The position numbers were made by a program, and so were the translations under genes. From NCBI RefSeq assembly GCF_900107275.1, contig NZ_FNPI01000020.1, forward strand, positions 1 through 64,000: a DNA stretch of 64,000 bases, read 5' to 3'. The notes below the pieces were generated by a model. It saw nothing but the letters and a program-made list of their open reading frames with translations. It did not search any database and was not told the DNA's origin. The DNA is from Evansella caseinilytica. GTDB taxonomy: Bacteria > Bacillota > Bacilli > Bacillales > Salisediminibacteriaceae. Each line of letters begins with the position of its first letter. Position 1 is the first letter of the stretch. Positions 11,338 through 18,462 of this stretch are shown here, in pieces.

Positions 11338-12495
11338 TTACCTTTTAGTGTAGGAGGCGAACTTTTGAAGTTCGTCTTCTTCTATTTTTTCGGTTACATC
11401 AAGATAAGTATCAGCAGTTGTTTTGATGGTTTTATGCCCTAAGCGATTTGATACATATTTAAGGCTTGCACCTGATTCAAGTAGCAGAACTGCATGAGTA
11501 TGTCTAAAGCCGTGGGTGCCTTTATAATCAACACCAGCTTTTTTGCAGTAATCTTGCATGGTTTCTCGTATAGTAGAAGGTGTTAAATAATGCCCGTTAA
11601 AATTTTGAAAGATAATGCTATCTTCATTTTTACGGAACCTTGGATTACCTAAAAGCAATTCATTTTGCTTCATTTTGAACTTCTTTAATTCACGTACTAA
11701 ATCATTATCAATTTTGATGGTACGATATGATGAGGAATTTTTTAATGTTGTCAATTTGACATTGTTATTATCATCACGACTTGTTTGTTTGTCTATCGTT
11801 ATTTTATCTCCATTAATATCTTCCCACCTTAAGGCTAATGCTTCACTTATCCTCAATCCAGTTTTGCTTAAAAAGAGCATGAGCGTATAATAAAGCTGAT
11901 AATCAGGAAAGCGCTGATGTTTATATGCTTTCATAAAATCCAGTAACTGATTTAATTCTTCAAGGCTGAAATATTTCACTTTTTCCTTTTTCAGTGCCAC
12001 AGAGTCTTTAACAGGAACCTTTAATTTATCAGCAGGGTTCTTTTCAAGTACCTCAAGTTCATGAACCGCATAATGCAAGATACTTTTCATGACTGAAAGG
12101 TATTTCAACCTCGACCCAAATGAATATTTTTCTTTACCGTTTTCGTTTAGTTCTCCAAATGTAGCAATCCACCTTTTTATCTCAATTCTTTTTATAGTCA
12201 TTATTTTTTTATCCCCAAATGTGGGCAATATGTGATTTCTAATAATCACTTCAAGTTGAACAAAGGTTGACTCCTTAACATTCGCTTTTTTATGTTCTAG
12301 CCAATCGTTCACTACCTCTTTAAATAACATATTTCTATCATTCAAGGTTTGACCGTAATAAATACGTTCTTCAACTTTTGCTGCTTCGATTTTTGCTTCT
12401 TTTGATGTTCTGAATGTACCGATACTTACTAATTTTCCATCTTTGTGGACACGTGCTTGCCATTTCCCGCTAGCTAATTTCCTGATGTTTGCCAT
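11338..12495 (-). CDS. int: Tyrosine site-specific integrase
   Basis: A 385-residue phage-type integrase. The N terminus (about 1-60) has the AP2-like arm-binding domain (ASGKWQARVHKDGK ... FRTSKEAKIEA), followed by a SAM-like core-binding domain (about 60-165) and the catalytic domain. Catalytic residues are visible: Arg in KTGLRISEALALRW, HGFRHTH (H-x-x-R), and LGHKTIKTTADTYLD (His and the Tyr nucleophile). It should catalyse recombination at the sufB end. Its 3' end faces attL, with the arm sites between, as in SaPI-type elements. The start at 12495 lies 16 bases after the repressor gene, so the two are probably cotranscribed. Confidence 0.96.
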   Translation of the reverse strand: MANIRKLASGKWQARVHKDGKLVSIGTFRTSKEAKIEAAKVEERIYYGQTLNDRNMLFKEVVNDWLEHKKANVKESTFVQLEVIIRNHILPTFGDKKIMTIKRIEIKRWIATFGELNENGKEKYSFGSRLKYLSVMKSILHYAVHELEVLEKNPADKLKVPVKDSVALKKEKVKYFSLEELNQLLDFMKAYKHQRFPDYQLYYTLMLFLSKTGLRISEALALRWEDINGDKITIDKQTSRDDNNNVKLTTLKNSSSYRTIKIDNDLVRELKKFKMKQNELLLGNPRFRKNEDSIIFQNFNGHYLTPSTIRETMQDYCKKAGVDYKGTHGFRHTHAVLLLESGASLKYVSNRLGHKTIKTTADTYLDVTEKIEEDELQKFASYTKR

Positions 12496-12511
12496 GTTAA
12501 CTTTTCTCCCT

Positions 12512-12913
12512 TCAATCCTTTAAAACGATGTCGATAAGGCTTTTAATTTTTGCTTTTTCTTCTGATGTCAGAAGCCTGTCTTGATAATATAGTGGATGGG
12601 AAGAGCCTAGTAAAAAATCAAGATAATATTGCTCATGTTTATCGCTTGTTTTTGATTCTTCTATATCGTCTCTTTCGTTTTTCATCTTTGCATATTCATC
12701 TGGGTCAATATATCCTGCTGCTACCATTAAATCCTCATATGGTACTTCTAAGCCTCCAGAAAGCTTCTCTAACACTTCAATTGATGGCTTAACACGTTTT
12801 CCACTTTCAAGCTGTGAGATGTACATAGCAGTAATCCCCGTTAATTCCCCAAGTTTATTCATTGAAAAGTTTTTTTCTTTCCTCTTCGTTTTAAGATACT
12901 TTCCAAAGCTCAT
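12512..12913 (-). CDS. Xre/CI-type repressor
   Basis: A 133-residue regulator. Residues 1-60 form an Xre helix-turn-helix (FGKYLKTKRKEKNFSMNKLG, MYISQLESGKRVKPSIEVLEKL), and the rest is a short acidic C-terminal segment without a LexA-type peptidase. The start at 12913 has AAAGGAGGGG upstream. It is divergent from the early operon, and the intervening 170 bp have two similar palindromes. It is the likely maintenance repressor of the element. Because it lacks a self-cleavage domain, induction would need an antirepressor or ImmA-like protease, and neither is encoded here. Confidence 0.9.
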   Translation of the reverse strand: MSFGKYLKTKRKEKNFSMNKLGELTGITAMYISQLESGKRVKPSIEVLEKLSGGLEVPYEDLMVAAGYIDPDEYAKMKNERDDIEESKTSDKHEQYYLDFLLGSSHPLYYQDRLLTSEEKAKIKSLIDIVLKD

Positions 12914-12957
12914 TTGAACCCCTCCTTTCATTACAAGTATATCTAAAAACCCCTAAT

Positions 12958-12976
12958 TGTAAACTGGTAGTTTGTA
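12958..12976. promoter_or_regulatory. Putative repressor operator O1
   Basis: TGTAAACTGGTAGTTTGTA, an imperfect palindrome that shares the AAACTG/AGTTT core with O2. It lies just upstream of the repressor gene. Confidence 0.6.
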
Positions 12977-13014
12977 TAAAGTTGTATAAAGTTGTTGGGT
13001 TTGGTTACAATACT

Positions 13015-13035
13015 ATATAAACTGTCAGTTTATAT
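13015..13035. promoter_or_regulatory. Putative repressor operator O2
   Basis: The 19-base core TATAAACTGTCAGTTTATA is a perfect odd palindrome centred at 13025 and overlaps the likely early promoter of the rightward operon, 48 bp before the HTH gene. Confidence 0.65.
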
Positions 13036-13082
13036 TTAATTTTGTCGAAATGAATTAAAAACAACTAGGAGGAAAATGTAAA

Positions 13083-13367
13083 ATGTTTAACATTTCTTTA
13101 AACGAAGATGAATTAAAAAAATTATATTTGGATGAGATTCGTAAACGGGTGGATGATATTGAAAATCAAATGGCGCTAATAGATACAAAGGAGCTTTGTA
13201 AAATGCTTTCCTTAAGTAGACCAACGGTAGAAAAATTATTTATTTACAATCCAGATTTTCCTTCAATGCGAGTGGGGAAGAAGTGGTTGTTTAACCGTAA
13301 AGAAGTAGAGGAATATATCAATCGTTGGTCAATCGATGTTAGAAAAAAAGGTGGAAGTGTGGATTGA
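13083..13367 (+). CDS. Small helix-turn-helix protein (MerR/excisionase-like)
   Basis: A 94-residue protein with a HTH_17-type winged helix: DTKELCKMLSLSRPTVEKL, then FPSMRVGKKWLFNRKEVEEYI. Such proteins act as excisionases or as activators of integrase/replication (AlpA type). The N-terminal 40 residues are helical and charged, perhaps for oligomerisation. AGGAGG precedes the start. It is the first gene of the rightward operon and is 36 bases before the replication gene. Confidence 0.85.
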   Translation: MFNISLNEDELKKLYLDEIRKRVDDIENQMALIDTKELCKMLSLSRPTVEKLFIYNPDFPSMRVGKKWLFNRKEVEEYINRWSIDVRKKGGSVD

Positions 13368-13403
13368 GATCAAATCAGAATGAGATAAAAGGAGAACTTC
13401 TAA

Positions 13404-15191
13404 ATGCGAGCAAGAGAAGCAGCAGGCGAATATGAAGTACTGGTGGATATATCAGATGCCGACCTAGATCTTATTGATGATATGATTTATACGTTTAATA
13501 TTGAAACTGAAATGTGTGAGTCCGAGAGTGGCATTCGTATGTGGTTCAAGATGCCTATTTTATATAAGCATGAATCGGAGGGAATATGTGCTTTAGGTTT
13601 CAAGGTTAAATGGGAAATTGTCAAATATACTGAAAATGGAATAGTAGAAAAAGAAGATATTGAAAATGAAGGTATTCGTCAAGAATTACCTGATTTTTTA
13701 ACTTGCATTAAAGATGCAGAGGATTTTTATGAAGAGACAAGCAATTCAGATTTGAGGCTGCACGATGAGGAAACAAAAGAAATAGACCTCAGAAAGAATA
13801 TGCTATTTAATCACAAATTCAAAATAAGGCACATAAAAAATTATGAAAACATTCTAAGGTTTATTAATACAAATTCACCTTCCGTTGTAGTACAACAAAA
13901 AGATTTAGATGTTATTATTCAAGATGACAAGATTAAAGCTGAAAACAATAATGAATATGAAGTAGCTAGACAATTGATAGATAAATTAAGGATTGTAAGA
14001 TTTAATGAGTCCCTATATATTTATGACCGAAATCATTACTGTATAGGGAACAATTCTGTTAAAAGCAAAGTCGCTCAAGAACTTAAAGGTCAAAAGAGTC
14101 GATATCTAAGCGAAGTGATGAAACAAATTGAAATTTGTACACCGATAGTCAAAGAACCGCAAGAGGGATGGGTGATTAAATTTAAAAACGGATGTTTGTA
14201 TGATGGTGAATGGCTGGATAGAGATTATACAGATTTTACTCCTTATTACATCGATATTCCGTATTATTCGAATGTTACACCCGTACCAATCGTTGACGAG
14301 TTCCTCAGGACGTTTACTGAAAATGATGAAAGCTACATTAATTTCATCTTGGAAACCATAGCGCACTGCTTAATCACCGACCTTAATGTAAAACGTCATG
14401 AAGATTTTCAGAGAGTCACATTTTTCAAAGGCGATGGCAAAAATGGAAAAGGTGTATTAATGAATGTCATAAGATGTTTGTTAGGGGCGGAGAATGTTTC
14501 ATCCGTTTCATTGGAACGTATCACGGATGAAAGATACTTGTACAGTATGCGAGGAAAACTTGCTAATTGTAGTGATGACCTTAAAAACAAACCGATTGAT
14601 GAAAACAAAATGAAAATCCTCAAGAACTTGGCTGCTTTTGACCCACTAGAGTTGCGAAAGTTGTATGAAGTGGCGAGAAGTGAAGCCATTTCTGCATCTC
14701 AAATCTTTACAACAAACCATATATTGAAATCTAATGAAAAAGGTGAAGCATGGAAACGCAGGGCTGTTTGGTCTCCTGCTCATGCAAAGCCTAGAGTTAA
14801 AGATCCAGACATTCAAAAAAAATTAACCTCACCAGAAGCCTTGATGTATTGGTTGATGCTTGTGATCAATGCTTATATACGGTTGTACAAAGAAAGGAAG
14901 TTTACGGAATGTAAAAAGGTTTTGGATTATACGGAATCTTATCACGAAGAAAATAATATGGCACTTGCGTGGGTTCGTTCTAAAGGTAAAGAGTATTTTA
15001 TCAATAAACGTTCTCCTCAAGTTTATAATAAAAATAAGGGGGACGATTATATGACTTGGCATAAAGAGAACGTCGGAGGAACTCCTTTAAACAAAGTACA
15101 ATTAAAAGAAACTATTTTAGAAGTTCACAACTTAGTTTTCAAGAATACATCGGTCAATGGAAAATCAGACTGGTTATTCAAAGAGAAATAA
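13404..15191 (+). CDS. D5/P4-type replication helicase (Rep), SF3
   Basis: A 595-residue replication protein. Residues about 1-290 are poorly conserved with a D5_N-like part (LYDGEWLDRDYTDFTPYY). The SF3 helicase follows: Walker A FFKGDGKNGKGVLMNV near residue 342, an Asp-rich SDDLKNKP region for Walker B, sensor FTTNHIL, and RRAVWSPAHA. The C terminus looks like a winged-helix DNA-binding segment. Proteins of this class start replication of P4, SaPI and similar satellites by binding iterons next to their own gene. AAAGGAGA precedes the ATG. The iteron region immediately downstream is the probable origin. A primase active site is not evident. Confidence 0.9.
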   Translation: MRAREAAGEYEVLVDISDADLDLIDDMIYTFNIETEMCESESGIRMWFKMPILYKHESEGICALGFKVKWEIVKYTENGIVEKEDIENEGIRQELPDFLTCIKDAEDFYEETSNSDLRLHDEETKEIDLRKNMLFNHKFKIRHIKNYENILRFINTNSPSVVVQQKDLDVIIQDDKIKAENNNEYEVARQLIDKLRIVRFNESLYIYDRNHYCIGNNSVKSKVAQELKGQKSRYLSEVMKQIEICTPIVKEPQEGWVIKFKNGCLYDGEWLDRDYTDFTPYYIDIPYYSNVTPVPIVDEFLRTFTENDESYINFILETIAHCLITDLNVKRHEDFQRVTFFKGDGKNGKGVLMNVIRCLLGAENVSSVSLERITDERYLYSMRGKLANCSDDLKNKPIDENKMKILKNLAAFDPLELRKLYEVARSEAISASQIFTTNHILKSNEKGEAWKRRAVWSPAHAKPRVKDPDIQKKLTSPEALMYWLMLVINAYIRLYKERKFTECKKVLDYTESYHEENNMALAWVRSKGKEYFINKRSPQVYNKNKGDDYMTWHKENVGGTPLNKVQLKETILEVHNLVFKNTSVNGKSDWLFKEK

Positions 15192-15198
15192 TCTATAT

Positions 15199-15535
15199 AA
15201 CCACAACAACCACAATTTGTTCCTGAATTGTGATTGATGTGGTTTTTTTGTGGTTGGTCTTAGCTTACTCTCCCAAGTGGTTAACAGGAAAAACCACAAA
15301 ACCACAAATTGTTTTTTAAAAAAGTTAAATAGAATTAATTTAATGTGAACTAAATTTATTTTTTGTATTTATAACATTTAACCCTTTTTTTATCAGTAAA
15401 TAATTAAGATTATCTTGATATAAAAAGTAATAAAAAAAATAATCTGAGAAATAAATTGTGGTTTTGTGGTTGTTTGCATAAAATGGCATGGTTATAAGGT
15501 TGAAGCCACCACAATCTAACCATGCTTGACCACAT
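15199..15535. other. Candidate replication origin: AACCACAA iterons flanking an AT-rich stretch
   Basis: AACCACAA occurs at 15199, 15208, 15292 and 15300. Its complement TTGTGGTT occurs at 15249, 15456 and 15464. The pairs at 15292-15307 and 15456-15471 are an inverted repeat around about 150 bp of very AT-rich DNA. An additional pair GCATGGTTA / TAACCATGC (15486 and 15517) follows. This copies the design of SaPI origins: short iterons around an AT-rich unwinding element just after rep. The rest of the gap to 15800 shows nothing else. Confidence 0.65.
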
Positions 15536-15810
15536 AAATGTTGTTTTTGTTAAGTCGCACAATCGTATGAATAGACATTATGGGTACAGGTTTATTGCAA
15601 TGGTTAATAGATAATGGAGTGAGAAAATAAAATACCAGCCATTGAAGGCTGTGTGGAGGTTTTAGGCACCTATTGATTAGTGGGTGTAGTGAAATGATGT
15701 GACCATAATTAATATAATAGACATTGTCATAGATTGCATAATGAATAAAATTTAAAACATTAGGAATATTAAAATTAAGGATAAATGATAAATTAGGCGA
15801 GGTGTGTAAA

Positions 15811-16080
15811 GTGGATGAATTAATCTTAGAAGGGAAACGTGCTTACCATCGAGAGTATATGAGAAATTATCGAAAGCAAAATCCAGAAAAGATAAAAGAA
15901 TGGCGAAACAATTGGTATTTGAAAAAAGCACTTGAAACTAAAAAGAATGATGGAAAACAGCTAGGAACAGCTAAGGAAAAAGCCATAATCGAACTAGAAA
16001 AGTTGAAGAACCGCCAACTAGAAATAGAGGTTAAAGACGTAATGAAACAACAACAGCTAACCGCTCCCACATTTTTTTGA
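15811..16080 (+). CDS. Small basic phage-type protein, unknown function
   Basis: An 89-residue, highly charged protein. The N-terminal part RAYHREYMRNYRKQNPEKIK is a pattern common in phage-encoded small proteins, and the C-terminal half is a probable coiled coil (AIIELEKLKNRQLEIEVKDV). The start is GTG 15811 with GCGAGGTG upstream; a GTG three codons earlier is also possible. It is 16 bases before the protease gene, so it belongs to the same operon. No enzymatic motif is seen. Confidence 0.65.
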   Translation: MDELILEGKRAYHREYMRNYRKQNPEKIKEWRNNWYLKKALETKKNDGKQLGTAKEKAIIELEKLKNRQLEIEVKDVMKQQQLTAPTFF

Positions 16081-16096
16081 GAAAGAGGACGAGTAT

Positions 16097-16765
16097 ATGG
16101 CAAAGAGAATAGAGGTTAAAGGTGTTATTGTTAACAATTCAGATTATCAGGTATATGAGTGGTTGGATATTGAAGCAACCTGTCCAAGAGTCGTCCATGA
16201 ACAATTAGGAAAAGCAAATGGAAAAGCAGTTGAAGTAGATATTAACTCTGGCGGTGGTGATGTTTTTGCTGGTAGTGAAATCTATTCAGCATTAAAAGCC
16301 TATAGTATGAATGGCGGTCACGTTACGGTGAACATTGTAGGACTAGCTGCGTCTGCTGCGAGTGTGGTCGCAATGGCAGGTGATCGAGTGATGATGTCAG
16401 CCACAAGCCAATTGATGATACATAACGCTTGGATTAATGGCGCTAGCGGAGATTATCGGAACATGGAACATATGTCGGGTGTATTAAAGAATGTAAATCA
16501 AACGATTGCCAACGCTTATCATTTAAAGACAGGTAGAAGCCAAGAAGAGCTTTTAGCTCTTATGGACGAGGAAACATGGTTGACCGTGCAACAGGCGCTA
16601 GAATTAGGTTTTGTTGATGGGATCCTATTTGAGGGAAAAGGGGTACTAAAAGGTTCAAATTTATCTAAAGAGCCTGAACACACAGGATTGTGTTCATTAA
16701 ATAACAACAAAGTAGCAGCTTCAGTAGCACATTTAAATTTATTGAAATTGAAAGTAGGTATTTAA
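16097..16765 (+). CDS. ClpP-type head maturation (prohead) protease
   Basis: A 222-residue protein of the S14-like phage prohead protease family. It has the ClpP fold landmarks: INSGGGDVFAG (residues 50-60), the nucleophile region VGLAASAASVVAMAG with Ser86, and LMIHNAW with His109; the family Asp lies further on. In HK97-type phages this enzyme processes the scaffold and capsid during head assembly and is always found between portal and capsid genes. Here neither is present, which is unusual. It is followed 3 bases later by the RHH-like gene. It may act on a helper-phage capsid or be a leftover of lost structural genes. Confidence 0.87.
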   Translation: MAKRIEVKGVIVNNSDYQVYEWLDIEATCPRVVHEQLGKANGKAVEVDINSGGGDVFAGSEIYSALKAYSMNGGHVTVNIVGLAASAASVVAMAGDRVMMSATSQLMIHNAWINGASGDYRNMEHMSGVLKNVNQTIANAYHLKTGRSQEELLALMDEETWLTVQQALELGFVDGILFEGKGVLKGSNLSKEPEHTGLCSLNNNKVAASVAHLNLLKLKVGI

Positions 16766-16768
16766 GTA

Positions 16769-17341
16769 ATGAAAATCACAAAAGAACAATTACAACCAAA
16801 GAAACCAGCAATAAAAAGAGGCATGCAGTGGTTCACCAAAACAAATGCGGAGAAGCTTTATGATGGGAAGGTAAAGTTGCGAGTTACAGAATTTGAATAT
16901 AATGCGATTGTTAACACTTGTCGTGAATTAAGGTTCGGAGGATATAAACCTTTTTGTCGACAGGCAATTGAAAGCTTTGACAAGGTAACGGAACTGACCT
17001 ATCCACAAACAACCGAAGAGCCTCAAGATTGGCTGACGTTTATGTTTGATAAGGAAGTAAAGGAACCACTAATAAAAGAAGCTAAGAAGGCTGGGTTATC
17101 GCTTGAAGAGTTTGTCCGAGCTTTGGTTTGGACGAGGGTGAAGCAGGTAAGTAAACATGATGAGGAACAGAAGAAAAAACAAGAAGAACATCGTAGGAAG
17201 AAATCGCTTTGTCAAGTTCACTTTAATTTGTCGTTGACCGCTGAAATGGTGGAACGATACGAAACCAAGTATGGAAGAGCAGAGAGCAAAGCTGATATTG
17301 AAAACAAAATAAAGGAGTTGATTTTGAAAGAACTCGCCTAA
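16769..17341 (+). CDS. Unknown protein, three ribbon-helix-helix-like modules
   Basis: A 190-residue protein that I do not recognise as a named family. Three segments share a strand-helix-helix outline: KVKLRVTEFEYNAIV then FCRQAI (about 30-70), LTFMFDKEVKEPLIKEAKKA then EEFVRAL (about 90-125), and CQVHFNLSLTAEMVERY then KIKELIL (about 150-187). The first resembles the start of MobC/RHH proteins. A Lys/Glu-rich linker (EEQKKKQEEHRRKK) divides the second and third. This suggests a DNA-binding protein, by inference only. It starts 3 bases after the protease stop codon and is the last gene of this operon. Confidence 0.6.
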   Translation: MKITKEQLQPKKPAIKRGMQWFTKTNAEKLYDGKVKLRVTEFEYNAIVNTCRELRFGGYKPFCRQAIESFDKVTELTYPQTTEEPQDWLTFMFDKEVKEPLIKEAKKAGLSLEEFVRALVWTRVKQVSKHDEEQKKKQEEHRRKKSLCQVHFNLSLTAEMVERYETKYGRAESKADIENKIKELILKELA

Positions 17342-17604
17342 CCCCCCCCTGTTTCGAACTTTGACAGCGCATTTTTTGACCGACGGGGGAACCTTAATTT
17401 TTCTGCGTGATAGTAACGTGTATTTTTTTGGATTTATTGAAAGATGTCAGGATATAAAGTGAAATATGCAAACCTCCAATTTTTTAAGCAGCTATGTAAA
17501 AAGTTAACGGGTTCGGTTGAGGTAATGAAAAAGCAAACACACATAAAAATTTCAACCGAAAAAACACCGTTTTAATTACACAATTGGATTGTTAATTAGA
17601 CATA
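17342..17604. other. Non-coding stretch with G/C-run pair (possible packaging site)
   Basis: A run of C (17342-17350 region) and CGACGGGGGAACC about 40 bp later flank a GC-poor spacer. A 38-codon GTG reading frame (about 17458-17574) is present but has no clear ribosome binding site. The C/G runs recall phage cos regions, but there is no terminase gene; low confidence. Confidence 0.25.
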
Positions 17605-17637
17605 AAAATCGCTAGGAAAATCTCCTAGCGATTTTAT
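17605..17637. terminator. Bidirectional terminator between convergent genes
   Basis: A 13-bp stem (AAAATCGCTAGGA / TCCTAGCGATTTT) with A and T runs on both sides. It serves the rightward operon ending at 17341 and the leftward gene ending at 17718. Confidence 0.85.
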
Positions 17638-17717
17638 TACGTTACTTAATTTGAAAATATTCAACTAAAGAGCAGTTAGTTGAATATGAATTTTAACAAC
17701 CAGTAAAAGTTTTAATC

Positions 17718-18149
17718 TTAGCTTGGTTTACCCTTAGTAAGTAGATTTAATGCCGACTTCCTTATTTCTGGGTTTTTCCCTGCTAAAACTAAAACTCCAC
17801 CACCTATTCCAACATAAACCATTCCAAGTAAAAGTTTTTTGAATTCAGTATCTTTTTGAAATGCTTTATCCACCATACGCTCAATACGGTCATTTAGTTT
17901 ATCTCTAGCTTCTTCACTTAAACTAGGGTCATTAAGTTGTTCAGAAAAAATTTCTATTGCTTTGTCAATTGTTTTATATACCTTATCTTGTGCTTCCGAA
18001 CCAACTTTCCCCAATTTACTAATTGCGTCTATAATTGCAGGGGCATTGTTTTGTAAATTTCCAAGTTCTTCAGGAGTTAATACGTTTAGGTCATAATTGT
18101 TTTCATTGAGTTTTTCTAAGACTTTATCAATTTCTACTACTTCACTCAT
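17718..18149 (-). CDS. Small single-span membrane protein, unknown
   Basis: A 143-residue protein with a soluble helical N-terminal part (1-105, acidic, rich in Asn/Leu/Glu) and one hydrophobic segment with a glycine run (about 106-123, LLLGMVYVGIGGGVLVLAG), then a short basic tail. GAGGTGA lies 6 bases before the ATG at 18149. It is oriented against its neighbours and lies directly before hsdR with its own AT-rich upstream DNA, as cargo genes often are. I do not recognise the family. A defence effector, an immunity protein or a superinfection-exclusion protein are all possible; nothing in the sequence decides. Confidence 0.6.
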   Translation of the reverse strand: MSEVVEIDKVLEKLNENNYDLNVLTPEELGNLQNNAPAIIDAISKLGKVGSEAQDKVYKTIDKAIEIFSEQLNDPSLSEEARDKLNDRIERMVDKAFQKDTEFKKLLLGMVYVGIGGGVLVLAGKNPEIRKSALNLLTKGKPS

Positions 18150-18462
18150 AACTTCACCTCAATTTAAATTATATACATACAATTATATAATACCTTTAAT
18201 TATTGTTATTTCCATAATGTTCTTCTAGAATTTTCTAAAATCTCATTAAACTATGGGAACACGCTTAGTAAATGGATGAATGCAAAAGTTAAATCAAATA
18301 AAAGCACAAGCCCACTTAAGGCTGACGCTAGGCTTTAAGGTATGCTATGGATGTTTCAACCGATGGTTAATGGTACACAAACAATATTTGGAATAAAAAA
18401 TAAAACATAAACAATAATCTTTAGTATAATAAATGGAAGATGGTATTAAGGAGGTTTCAAGT
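18150..18462. other. Intergenic region between divergent cargo genes
   Basis: About 310 AT-rich bases that should contain the promoters of the leftward membrane protein and the rightward hsdR. Apart from AT-rich boxes I see no repeat, operator or RNA gene. Confidence 0.5.

Noticed and set aside
17458-17574. 38-codon GTG frame, perhaps a terminase small-subunit fragment
   Set aside because: Too short and without a family motif; only mentioned in the non-coding entry.
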